A DNA stretch of 8,144 nt from an uncultured Anaerotruncus sp. (GCA_910586875.1 CAJUJI010000127.1:1-8144), one strand, 5' to 3'; shown: positions 1-6,736, counted from the first letter of the stretch. A program made the numbers and translations. Notes: generated by a model not told the origin, from the letters alone.

Positions 1-22
1 ATAATAGCCATATGGCTATTAT
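1..22. repeat. Perfect 22-bp palindrome overlapping a -10 box
   Basis: The half-site ATAATAGCCAT is followed at once by its exact reverse complement. The right end overlaps the TATAAT at 20-25. Such a palindrome could be an operator for a dimeric repressor or the stem of an upstream gene's terminator; the window edge hides which. The symmetry is seen; the role is inferred. Confidence 0.6.
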
Positions 23-25
23 AAT
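20..25 (+). promoter_or_regulatory. Candidate -10 box of the recD2-comF-mreB operon
   Basis: A perfect TATAAT lies 84 bases before the preferred recD2 start. The matching -35 would fall at the window edge or just outside it, so only half the promoter can be judged. The predicted transcription start, about 7 bases downstream, coincides with the first base of the hairpin at 32-69. Confidence 0.45.
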
Positions 26-31
26 GTATTT

Positions 32-69
32 CGCTCGGGCACGAATCCAATAGGGTTTGTGCCCGAGCG
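32..69 (+). promoter_or_regulatory. Strong 5' leader hairpin upstream of recD2
   Basis: The arms CGCTCGGGCAC (32-42) and GTGCCCGAGCG (59-69) pair perfectly. The stem extends inward to 17 pairs, closing on an AATA tetraloop at 49-52. Two inner pairs (43/58 and 46/55) are G-U only when the + strand is transcribed and would be A-C mismatches on the other strand, which favours a + strand RNA structure. No T-run follows, so it is not a classical terminator. It may stabilise the mRNA 5' end or act as a regulatory leader. Confidence 0.6.
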
Positions 70-109
70 GTCGAAGATATCACCTTATGTTTGGAAAGGA
101 GAACGAAGG

Positions 110-2332
110 TTGGAAGGTGCAACGCTTTACAAGCTGGAAGGCAGTGTGGAGAATATCATCTTTCGTAACGAGGACAATGGTTACACTGTTTTGGAGCTGA
201 CAACCGACCAGGAATTGGTGACGGTTGTAGGGGAGTTTGCGGATATTTCTGTAGGTGAGACGCTGGTAGTGACCGGCAGCTATACCACCCATGCGAAATA
301 TGGCTTGCAACTCAAAGCACAAACCTATGAACGTTTATTGCCTGCAACTGCTGCCGCAATTTCCAACTATCTTTCCTCTGGTGCGATCAAAGGAATCGGG
401 CCGGTAATCGCCAAAAAATTGGTGCAGGCGTTTGGTGATGATACTCTCACAGTGATTGAACAGCACCCCGAACGGCTGACGGTGGTGCCTGGAATTTCTC
501 CAAAACGCGCAGAAAATATTGCCAAAGAGTATCATAAGCTATTTGGTATACGAACAGTAATGCTATTTTTGGCGCGTTACAACATTCCTGCGACCTATGC
601 GATAAAGACCTGGAAAAAATTTGGTTTGACTGCGCAGGAGACGATTACCAACAATCCCTATCTGCTGTGCATTGATGAAATTGGTGTTTCGTTTGAGGTT
701 GCGGATGCGATTGCGTTGGCAAATGGGATTCAGATGGATGGCTACGAGCGAGTGTCGGCGGCGCTCGTCCACATTTTGCGGCACAATACCGGTAACGGGC
801 ATGTTTGCTTGCCGGAGCACAAGCTCATAGAGGTTTGCCAAAAGCTGGTGGAGGTGGACAGCCAGGTAATCGGGGATATTTTGGAGGAGATGGTACAGCG
901 GGAGGAGCTTACCCGACTGGAAACAGACAAAAATCAGTTTCTTTATCTGCCGCGTTATTTTGATGCGGAGTCTTATATTGTTTCAAAGCTTTCGCTGATG
1001 CGCGAGTCAAAGGGGGCCGGCTTGACACCGGATGTGGAGCGGTTTGTGGCGCAGCAGGAACAGGAGCTGGGCATCACCTATGCAAATTTGCAGCGAAAGG
1101 CGATGTTTACTGCGGTCTCCCAGCCAATGATGATTTTGACCGGCGGACCTGGCACCGGAAAGACCACCACAATCTCTGGAATTATTCGGTTGCTGGGGCA
1201 GATGGGGGAAAAGGTGGCTTTGGCAGCGCCGACCGGCCGTGCAGCAAAGCGGATGAGCGATCTGACCGGCGTAGAGGCAAAAACCGTTCATCGAATGTTA
1301 GAGGTGGACTATGGGGATGGTAGCGGGCTCACTCGATTTAAGCGCGGGGAGAAGAATCCGCTGGCTTGTGATGCGGTGATTATCGATGAAAGCTCGATGA
1401 TGGATACCCTGCTGTTCGAGAGTCTGCTGCGGGCCTTAAAGTTCACCTGCCGCCTCATTTTGGTGGGGGACCCGGATCAGCTGCCGTCGGTGGGCGCAGG
1501 CAATATCCTCAGTGATCTAATTGACAGTGAGGTGATGCCGGTGGTGCATTTGGATGCGGTGTTTCGCCAAGCGCAAAAAAGCAAAATTATTACCAATGCG
1601 CATAGAATTGTATCCGGCAATTATCCTTCCTTGCAGTTCAGTGGACAGGATAACGACTTCTTTTTTCTTTCGGAAAGCGGCACCGCTAAAATTGCGGCGG
1701 TGACAGCCGATCTATGCGCGCGGCGGCTACCGAATCGTTACCAGTTTTCCCCGATGTGGGACATCCAGGTCATTGCACCCATGCGGGTGGGCGCGCTGGG
1801 AACCGGAGAGCTGAACAGGGTGTTGCAGGAATCGCTGAATCCGCCAGCCCCGCATAAAAAGGAATTTAAGGCGGGCAGTGTGACCCTTCGCGAGGGTGAC
1901 AAGGTGATGCAGGTACGCAATAATTACGACATTGTTTGGGAAAAGGACAACGGCGAGGATGGCATGGGCATCTTTAATGGAGATATCGGGGTGATTGAGC
2001 TGATCAACCGCCCTTCGGCCTCGTTGATTATCAGCTTTGACGGGCGGCGCGCGGAATACTCGTTTGAGATGGTTAACGAGCTGGAGCTTGCCTATGCGAT
2101 CACCGTACATAAAAGCCAGGGAAATGAATACGACGCGGTTGTGATTCCATTAGCGGATGGACGCAGCCGGATGTATTACAGAAGCTTACTGTACACAGCC
2201 GTGACCCGTGCGAAAAAGCTGCTGATTTTGATTGGTTCCAAACAGGCGGTTTGCTATATGGTGGACAACCATAAGAAAACCCGCCGGTATACCAATCTCA
2301 TTTATCTGCTGCATCAGGTGTGTGATGAATAG
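110..2332 (+). CDS. recD2: RecD2-type ATP-dependent DNA helicase (SF1B, RecD/TraA family)
   Basis: This is a 5'-3' DNA helicase of the RecBC-independent RecD2 type, acting in DNA repair and replication-fork maintenance in the cytoplasm. Counting from the preferred start it has 740 residues, usual for RecD2. The N-terminal OB-like segment begins KLEGSVENIIFRNEDNGYTV, and tandem helix-hairpin-helix motifs lie at about 87-136. Helicase motifs follow in order: Walker A GGPGTGKTT at 345-353, Walker B IIDESS near 424-429, motif III LVGDPDQLPSVGAG near 451-464, the arginine of VFRQ near 486, TVHKSQG near 665-671 and the motif VI TAVTRA near 696-701. I chose TTG at 110 because AAAGGAG lies about 8 bases upstream and the protein then starts as relatives do. 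The upstream in-frame GTG at 59 sits inside the hairpin stem without a ribosome site. The 3' end overlaps comF by 8 bases, indicating coupling. Confidence 0.95.
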   Translation: MEGATLYKLEGSVENIIFRNEDNGYTVLELTTDQELVTVVGEFADISVGETLVVTGSYTTHAKYGLQLKAQTYERLLPATAAAISNYLSSGAIKGIGPVIAKKLVQAFGDDTLTVIEQHPERLTVVPGISPKRAENIAKEYHKLFGIRTVMLFLARYNIPATYAIKTWKKFGLTAQETITNNPYLLCIDEIGVSFEVADAIALANGIQMDGYERVSAALVHILRHNTGNGHVCLPEHKLIEVCQKLVEVDSQVIGDILEEMVQREELTRLETDKNQFLYLPRYFDAESYIVSKLSLMRESKGAGLTPDVERFVAQQEQELGITYANLQRKAMFTAVSQPMMILTGGPGTGKTTTISGIIRLLGQMGEKVALAAPTGRAAKRMSDLTGVEAKTVHRMLEVDYGDGSGLTRFKRGEKNPLACDAVIIDESSMMDTLLFESLLRALKFTCRLILVGDPDQLPSVGAGNILSDLIDSEVMPVVHLDAVFRQAQKSKIITNAHRIVSGNYPSLQFSGQDNDFFFLSESGTAKIAAVTADLCARRLPNRYQFSPMWDIQVIAPMRVGALGTGELNRVLQESLNPPAPHKKEFKAGSVTLREGDKVMQVRNNYDIVWEKDNGEDGMGIFNGDIGVIELINRPSASLIISFDGRRAEYSFEMVNELELAYAITVHKSQGNEYDAVVIPLADGRSRMYYRSLLYTAVTRAKKLLILIGSKQAVCYMVDNHKKTRRYTNLIYLLHQVCDE

Positions 2333-3089
2333 GCTGTGGGAACGGCTGCTGACCCTGCTATATCCGCATAAATGCTTTTGCTGCGGGGATTTGGTGCCGG
2401 ATGCGGTTTATCTTTGTGCGGTATGTGAGCAAGCACTTCCGCTCGCATCCGACTGCTGTGCCAATTGCGGCAAACCGCAGTCCGAATGTATCTGTTCACG
2501 GCTAAGCGATCACATCACAAGGGCAGCCGCGCCGCTTTTCTATCAGGATGGGGTGCGGCATGGAATCCATGCGTTCAAATATGAAGGACGCTCCTATTAC
2601 GCACAATTTTTAGCGCAGCTGATGGCGGACTGTGTAAAAGAACGGTTTTGTGATGTTTCGTTTGATCTGATCACCTATGTGCCGCTTCACCGCCGTAAAA
2701 AGCGGCAGAGAGGATATTGCCAGACCGAGCTTTTGGCGCAGGCGCTTGCGAAGCGTCTGGGTGTTCCGGTGGTGGGCGGTTTGTTGCGGCATACAGGCAA
2801 AGGACATACGCAGATGCAGCTACATCAGATCCAGGCGCGCAAGGAGAATGCAACACTTTCGTTTGCAATACAGAAAGAGGTGTCATTGACAGGGAAGCGA
2901 ATTCTGTTGGTGGATGATGTGCTTACTACCGGAAGTACAACTGCAAGCTGTGCCGCATTGCTGAAAACGCTTGGCGCAGCAGAAATTTTTGTTGTGACAG
3001 CAGCAACCGTCGTTCGGCAAAAGATTGCAAAATCTGATAAAGTGGTGTATAATGGGCAGCAGAAGAAAAGCTCAGAACGCGAGCTTTAG
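2325..3089 (+). CDS. comF: ComF family protein (phosphoribosyltransferase fold, competence/DNA uptake)
   Basis: ComF/GntX-family protein of 254 residues, the usual length. In competent bacteria ComF acts in the cytoplasm during import of single-stranded DNA. The N-terminus carries a cysteine-rich zinc-binding region: C17, C19 and C20, C31 and C34, C44, C45 and C48, C55 and C57. The C-terminal phosphoribosyltransferase domain shows the PRPP-loop motif ILLVDDVLTTGST at 193-205 and the family signature VPLHRRKKRQRGYCQ at about 119-133. The ATG at 2325 lies inside the end of recD2, so translation is probably coupled; the longer in-frame reading from 2232 lies wholly in recD2 and is not needed. 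An internal promoter (3025-3053) lies in its last codons. No other competence genes are visible, so real competence cannot be inferred. Confidence 0.93.
   Translation: MNRLWERLLTLLYPHKCFCCGDLVPDAVYLCAVCEQALPLASDCCANCGKPQSECICSRLSDHITRAAAPLFYQDGVRHGIHAFKYEGRSYYAQFLAQLMADCVKERFCDVSFDLITYVPLHRRKKRQRGYCQTELLAQALAKRLGVPVVGGLLRHTGKGHTQMQLHQIQARKENATLSFAIQKEVSLTGKRILLVDDVLTTGSTTASCAALLKTLGAAEIFVVTAATVVRQKIAKSDKVVYNGQQKKSSEREL
3025..3053 (+). promoter_or_regulatory. Internal sigma-A-like promoter for mreB
   Basis: TTGCAA (3025-3030) and a perfect TATAAT (3048-3053) are separated by the optimal 17 bases. It lies inside the 3' end of comF. Transcription would start near 3060, giving about 41 bases of leader before mreB. 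The match is seen; activity is inferred. Confidence 0.55.
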
Positions 3090-3100
3090 GAGGGATTCAT

Positions 3101-4117
3101 TTGGCGTCAATGGATATTGGAATCGACCTGGGGACTGCAACGGTCCTGGTATATAGCGGCGAGGATGGGATTATTTTGCGGGAGCCATCGGTGGTGGCAG
3201 TGAACACCAAAACCGGCGAAATTTTGGATGTGGGGGAATCCGCTCATGCGATGCTGGGTAAAACGCCAGCACACATCACCGCAATTCGCCCGTTGGCGGA
3301 TGGGGTAATCTCCAACTATAAGATGACAGAAGTTATGATCAAACATTTCCTCAAGAAGGCCTGCCCGAATAGCGGGATGCGTCCGCGGGTGGCACTGTGT
3401 GTGCCGTCGCTCATTACAACGGTCGAGGCACAAGCGGCCGGAGATGCGGCGCTGGCAGCGGATGCGCGCAGCGTTTATCTGATTGAGGAGCCGGTGGCGG
3501 CAGCAGTGGGCGCAGGGCTGGATATCACCCGTTCCAACGGCAACCTGATTTTGGATATCGGCGGAGGCACCAGTGATATAGCGGTGCTTTCACTGGGAGG
3601 AATTGTCTGTAAAAACTCGATCAAAATGGCAGGGAATAAATTTAATGAAGCGCTGATGAAATATATCCGTGGAAAATACAACCTGCTGATCGGGGAGCGC
3701 ATGGCGGAGCGGATGAAGATGGAAATTGCCAGCGTGGATGAAAATGCAGAGGCCCGTACCTTTGAGGTGAAGGGGCGCAATCTGGCGACCGGACTGCCTG
3801 GAAAGCGGCTGGTGACGCGCGCAGAGCTGTATGAATCAATGTTGGATTGTGCAGTAGAAATCCGGCGGGCGGTCCATTCGGTGGTTGAGCGCACGCCACC
3901 TGAGCTGGTAGGCGATCTGTACGAAAACGGATTGGTGATGACCGGAGGCGGCTGTCTGTTGCATGGATTGGACACCTATTTGAGCCATTACCTGAAAATG
4001 CCGGTGCGCCGCGCAGAAAATCCGGTTGAATGCGTGGCGATCGGGACAGGGCGCTCGTTTGAATATTTGGATCAGTTGGTTGATGGATTCATCGCATTCT
4101 CGGTGCGCAAGCATTAA
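3101..4117 (+). CDS. mreB: MreB/Mbl-family actin homologue (rod shape-determining protein)
   Basis: Bacterial actin homologue of 338 residues, near the family's usual length. MreB proteins form membrane-associated filaments that guide cell-wall synthesis. The actin-fold ATPase motifs are all present: phosphate-1 DIGIDLGTATVLVY at 5-18, the VYLIEEPVAAAVGAG segment at 125-139, phosphate-2 LDIGGGTSDIAVLSLGGI at 151-168, and the adenosine motif GLVMTGGGCLLHGL at 277-290, followed by ECVAIGTG. TTG at 3101 is the likely start because AGGAGGG at 3088-3094 is well placed; the ATG at 3110 is too far from it. The gap from comF is 11 bases and the ribosome site overlaps the comF stop. Odd points: Asn at 179 and 182 where most MreBs have Asp (GGDxFDEA), no N-terminal amphipathic helix, and no mreC or mreD next door. 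It could be an Mbl- or MreBH-like paralogue. Confidence 0.92.
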   Translation: MASMDIGIDLGTATVLVYSGEDGIILREPSVVAVNTKTGEILDVGESAHAMLGKTPAHITAIRPLADGVISNYKMTEVMIKHFLKKACPNSGMRPRVALCVPSLITTVEAQAAGDAALAADARSVYLIEEPVAAAVGAGLDITRSNGNLILDIGGGTSDIAVLSLGGIVCKNSIKMAGNKFNEALMKYIRGKYNLLIGERMAERMKMEIASVDENAEARTFEVKGRNLATGLPGKRLVTRAELYESMLDCAVEIRRAVHSVVERTPPELVGDLYENGLVMTGGGCLLHGLDTYLSHYLKMPVRRAENPVECVAIGTGRSFEYLDQLVDGFIAFSVRKH

Positions 4118-4124
4118 AAGCAAT

Positions 4125-4180
4125 AAAGCCTTCCTTTTATGGGTATACTAAGAGCATCCCATAAAAAGGAGGGCTTTTTT
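4125..4180 (+). terminator. Intrinsic terminator of the recD2-comF-mreB operon, also carrying the next gene's RBS
   Basis: The left arm AAAGCCTTCCTTTTATGGG (4125-4143) pairs with CCCATAAAAAGGAGGGCTTT (4158-4177), with one G-U pair and one bulged A, around a 14-base loop. A run of six T (4175-4180) follows. It begins 8 bases after the mreB stop. The 3' arm contains AAGGAGGG at 4166-4173, the ribosome site for the ATG at 4181. Confidence 0.85.
4144..4149 (+). promoter_or_regulatory. Candidate -10 box in the terminator loop
   Basis: TATACT lies in the loop of the terminator hairpin. A transcript starting about 7 bases downstream (near 4156) would lack the left arm and leave the ribosome site of the small gene free. 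No convincing -35 is visible, so this is tentative. Confidence 0.3.
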
Positions 4181-4366
4181 ATGCCAATGACCACAAAGGA
4201 ATTTTTAATGCTGGAGGAACAGCTGAAGGAAGAACGGCTGTTGGTGAAGAAATATGCGTATTATGCGAGGCTGGCCAGTGACCCACAGCTGCGCCACCGT
4301 TTTGAGAGCAACTGCGCCGTACATCAGCGCTATTGCGATCAGCTGTTGACGCGGCTGCATGTGTGA
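4181..4366 (+). CDS. Small CotF-like helical protein (61 aa)
   Basis: The predicted product has 61 residues, is charged and almost wholly helical: one long helix with TTKEFLMLEEQLKEERLLVK, a short DPQ break, then a second helix ending in HQRYCDQLLTRL. The TTKE start, the KKY motif, the DPQ turn and the HQ...LL end resemble short clostridial proteins annotated as CotF-like spore coat proteins (from memory, not searched). ATG at 4181 is chosen because AAGGAGGG ends 7 bases before it; an upstream in-frame ATG at 4139 lies in the terminator arm with no ribosome site. An ATG two codons later (4187) is also possible. It stands alone between the mreB terminator and the convergent araC gene. A coat role is inferred from resemblance only. 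Confidence 0.7.
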   Translation: MPMTTKEFLMLEEQLKEERLLVKKYAYYARLASDPQLRHRFESNCAVHQRYCDQLLTRLHV

Positions 4367-4380
4367 AGTGAAAGGGAAGG

Positions 4381-4402
4381 GGGGTATCGGATGCTATACC
4401 CC
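4381..4402. terminator. Weak stem-loop between convergent genes
   Basis: GGGGTAT (4381-4387) pairs with ATACCCC (4396-4402) around 8 bases and includes the araC stop codon. Neither side has a clear T-run; the - strand continues pyrimidine-rich only. It could slow polymerase from either side of the convergent small gene and araC. Confidence 0.3.
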
Positions 4403-5239
4403 GGAAGACAGCGTTTGCGCTTTGAGATAGCCGGTTGGAGGGACCCCCATAACCCGTTTAAATACCCTTGAGAAGTAAAGCTGATCCTCATAGCCAACCG
4501 ATGCTGCAACGCCTGAAACTGGCAGGTTAGAATGCTCTAATAATTCACACGCCTGCGAAATTCGATAGCGGGTGAGATATTCATTTGGTGGAGTTCCGAT
4601 ATGACGCATAAACATGCGATAAAGATGGCTGCGGCTGATGCCAACGCTTGCGGAGATGTCGCGGATATCAATAGAACGCGAATAGTTATGTGCAATAAAT
4701 CGTATTGCACCTTCCACATACTCCAAAGAGAGGTCGCTATTGACTGGCGGCAGGTCGGCCAGCTCGACCAGCAGCGCCAGAAAAACATAAAGCCGACCGA
4801 TGGCGCGCAGCTCGGAAGCGGGCGTGCTGCCGGACGCCTGATAGATCGCGGTGATAGCTTGGTGAATTTGTGCGGGCTGTGCTGCATGGAAAACCGGATT
4901 TGTGCGGGAAAATGGGGTTTGTGCCATCATCAGTTTGGCTTCTGCGCCGTTGAAGCCGACCCAGCAATAGGACCAGGGCTCCTGCTCATCTGCGGTGTAG
5001 GAGGACACAACCGAGGGATAGAGCAAAAAAGTGTCTCCCGCCTGAACTGGGTAGGTGATTCCATCGGCGCAGTAAATCCCGCGTCCGGAGATCACATAAT
5101 GTACCAGATAGTGGTCACGCAAACCGGGCCCCCAGGAATAGCCGGGCTCACACTGCTGCTCACCGCTGTTATAAACCGCGATGGGCAAGCTTTCGCGCGT
5201 TTTATTTTTGTAAGAATGCTTGAAGCTTTCCAAAGGCAA
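4394..5239 (-). CDS. AraC/XylS-family transcriptional regulator with cupin sensor domain
   Basis: Two-domain regulator of 281 residues. The N-terminal part (about 25-105) is an AraC-type cupin ligand-binding domain with the typical LVHYVISGRGIY, VQAGDTFLLYP and WVGFNGAEA segments, as in sugar-responsive MsmR/RafR-like regulators. The C-terminal 100 residues form the double helix-turn-helix DNA-binding domain: DIRDISASVGISRSHLYRMF near 191-210, then VSGVAASVGYEDQLYFSRVF near 241-260. The start is uncertain. GTG at 5248 directly abuts the purine run and has no room for a ribosome site, while TTG at 5239 has GGGGGTGG 5 bases upstream, so I prefer TTG. It is transcribed away from the kinase gene, the usual arrangement for a regulator controlling its divergent neighbour. 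The effector, probably a sugar, is unknown. Confidence 0.9.
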   Translation of the reverse strand: MPLESFKHSYKNKTRESLPIAVYNSGEQQCEPGYSWGPGLRDHYLVHYVISGRGIYCADGITYPVQAGDTFLLYPSVVSSYTADEQEPWSYCWVGFNGAEAKLMMAQTPFSRTNPVFHAAQPAQIHQAITAIYQASGSTPASELRAIGRLYVFLALLVELADLPPVNSDLSLEYVEGAIRFIAHNYSRSIDIRDISASVGISRSHLYRMFMRHIGTPPNEYLTRYRISQACELLEHSNLPVSGVAASVGYEDQLYFSRVFKRVMGVPPTGYLKAQTLSSGV

Positions 5240-5290
5240 GTGTTCCACCCCCCTTTAAAATTAGGCAGATTTTTCTGCTGCTAAAATAAT

Positions 5291-5319
5291 AGTATAACAG
5301 AAATCCATAAAGGACGCAA
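5291..5319 (-). promoter_or_regulatory. Promoter of the araC-family gene
   Basis: Read on the - strand, TTGCGT (5319-5314), 17 bases, then TATACT (5296-5291) with an extended TG one base upstream. Transcription would start near 5284. A small inverted repeat, GCAGA-TTTT-TCTGC (5265-5278), lies in the predicted leader. Confidence 0.5.
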
Positions 5320-5326
5320 CAATTGT
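5319..5326. promoter_or_regulatory. Short palindrome in the divergent promoter region
   Basis: ACAATTGT is self-complementary and is flanked by GGAC on the left and CC on the right. It touches the -35 region of the araC promoter and could be part of an operator. The palindrome is short, so chance is quite possible. Confidence 0.25.
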
Positions 5327-5350
5327 CCATAAACAAGAGAAGATTGAGGG

Positions 5351-5379
5351 TTGTAATCAGCAGCGATTTGCAGTAGGCT
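5351..5379 (+). promoter_or_regulatory. Tentative promoter of the galactokinase-family gene
   Basis: TTGTAA (5351-5356), 17 bases, then TAGGCT (5374-5379). The -10 is weak, as expected for a promoter that needs an activator such as the divergent AraC-type protein. An alternative is TTGCAG (5368-5373) with GATACA (5392-5397). Confidence 0.3.
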
Positions 5380-5417
5380 AAGAATAGAAACGATACACGT
5401 AAACGGAGGTAGTTAAA

Positions 5418-6707
5418 ATGAATACAGCACAGCTGAAAGCGCAGATCGATAGCGGAAACTTCCAACAAACCTTTGCGTGGCTTTATCAGGAGCGTGCCGC
5501 AGCTCAGCCGGCGCGTTATGCCCGGGCGCTTGACCAGTTTGCGAAGCTGTTCGGCGCCGAGCGGCAGGTGGAGCTGTTTTCTGCGCCCGGACGTTCGGAG
5601 GTGGGCGGCAACCATACCGATCATCAGCGCGGACGAGTGCTGGCAGCGGGTATCAACCTGGATGTAATTGCGGTGGCTAGCAAAAATGAGGAACCGGTTA
5701 TCCGAATTCAGTCGGAGGGCTTCCCGATGGACACGGTCGATCTGCGGGATCTCACGGTGCATCCGGAGGAGTCCAACCAGGCGATTTCGCTGATCCGTGG
5801 CATTGCCGCGCGTTTTCAGCAGCTGGGACTGGAAATCGGTGGCTTTGACGCATATACCACTAGCAATGTGCTCAAGGGCTCAGGACTTTCCTCCTCAGCG
5901 GCATTTGAAACGTTGGTGGGTGTGATACTTAACTGTCTGTATGCAGGGGAACGTGCAAATGCTGTGCAGCTTGCACAGATCAGCCAATATGCGGAAAACG
6001 TTTATTTTGGCAAACCCTGCGGCCTCGAAGACCAGATGGCGTCCTCGGTAGGCGGGCTTGTGAGCATCGACTTTCAGGATTCAGAGCGTCCGGTGGTGCA
6101 ACAGGTACAGGTGGACTTTTCACGGTTTGGATACCGGCTGTGCGTGGTGGATACCGGCGGCAATCATGCGGATTTGACCGATGATTATGCGGCAATGCCG
6201 CAGGAGATGCGGTCGGTCGCGCAGGTATTTGGCAAGCAGGTGCTGCGCGAGGTAGAGCCCACGGAGTTTTATGCCAACCTTCCACAGGTGCGCGCACATT
6301 GCAGCGACCGTGCGGTTTTGCGTGCGTTCCACTTTTTTGCGGACAACGAGCGGGTGCCGCAGCAGGTGGCTGCATTGGAGCAGGGCGATTTTGAGCGCTT
6401 TAAGCGGTTGGTCATCGAGAGCGGGCGCAGCTCCTTTATGTATCTGCAAAATGTGTATACCTGTAAAAATCCCGCAGAACAGGGGCTTTCGTTGGGCTTG
6501 GCCATCAGTGAGCGGCTGCTGGGAGGAAAGGGCGCCTGGCGGGTACATGGTGGCGGTCTAGCGGGCACCATCCAGGCGTTTGTACCAGAGAAGTCGTTGG
6601 AAGAATACCGCGTTGCCTTGGAGGCGGTGTTTGGCGAAGGGCATTGTCATGTATTGTCGATCCGCCCAGTGGGTGGTGTGCGCATCACGAGCCAAACACA
6701 CGCATAA
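5418..6707 (+). CDS. Galactokinase-family GHMP kinase
   Basis: Cytoplasmic sugar 1-kinase of the GHMP superfamily, 429 residues. GHMP motif 1 is APGRSEVGGNHTDHQ at 56-70, motif 2 with the phosphate-binding loop is NVLKGSGLSSSAAF at 150-163, the catalytic-base region is CGLEDQ at 201-206 with D205, and motif 3 is RVHGGGLAGTI at 375-385. R59, H66, D68 and D205 match residues that galactokinases use for substrate binding and catalysis. N65 replaces the glutamate and H69 the tyrosine of the usual GEHTDY, so the substrate may be galactose, a C6-modified galactose or another sugar. The N-terminus is about 30 residues longer than in classical GalK. ATG at 5418 follows GGAGGT by 7 bases; the gene ends in a double stop TAATAA and then a terminator. 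It lies divergent to an AraC-type regulator. No galT or galE is in view, so I withhold the symbol galK. Confidence 0.88.
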   Translation: MNTAQLKAQIDSGNFQQTFAWLYQERAAAQPARYARALDQFAKLFGAERQVELFSAPGRSEVGGNHTDHQRGRVLAAGINLDVIAVASKNEEPVIRIQSEGFPMDTVDLRDLTVHPEESNQAISLIRGIAARFQQLGLEIGGFDAYTTSNVLKGSGLSSSAAFETLVGVILNCLYAGERANAVQLAQISQYAENVYFGKPCGLEDQMASSVGGLVSIDFQDSERPVVQQVQVDFSRFGYRLCVVDTGGNHADLTDDYAAMPQEMRSVAQVFGKQVLREVEPTEFYANLPQVRAHCSDRAVLRAFHFFADNERVPQQVAALEQGDFERFKRLVIESGRSSFMYLQNVYTCKNPAEQGLSLGLAISERLLGGKGAWRVHGGGLAGTIQAFVPEKSLEEYRVALEAVFGEGHCHVLSIRPVGGVRITSQTHA

Positions 6708-6736
6708 TAAATTACATGTAAAATATAGAAGTGGGC

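Noticed and set aside
59..109. GTG at 59 as the recD2 start
   Set aside because: It is inside the hairpin stem, has no ribosome site, and would add 17 residues not expected at a RecD2 N-terminus.
4139..4180. ATG at 4139 as start of the small gene
   Set aside because: It lies in the left arm of the terminator with no ribosome site; the ATG at 4181 has an excellent one.
4601..5284. 227-codon open frame on the + strand opposite the araC-family gene
   Set aside because: No recognisable protein features; the - strand encodes a full AraC-type regulator over the same bases.
5324..5330. TGTCCAT shared in reverse orientation with ATGGACA at 6871-6877, considered as a common regulator site
   Set aside because: A 7-base match between two gaps of this size is expected by chance, and the flanks do not match.
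5397..5447. Possible catabolite-repression (cre) half-sites near the kinase start (GTAAACGG and TGAAAGCGC)
   Set aside because: Each matches only one half of the consensus; the second halves fail, and one overlaps the ribosome site by coincidence.
5202..5762. 186-codon - strand frame spanning the divergent gap and the start of the kinase
   Set aside because: It crosses two promoters and the conserved kinase N-terminus and shows no family pattern.
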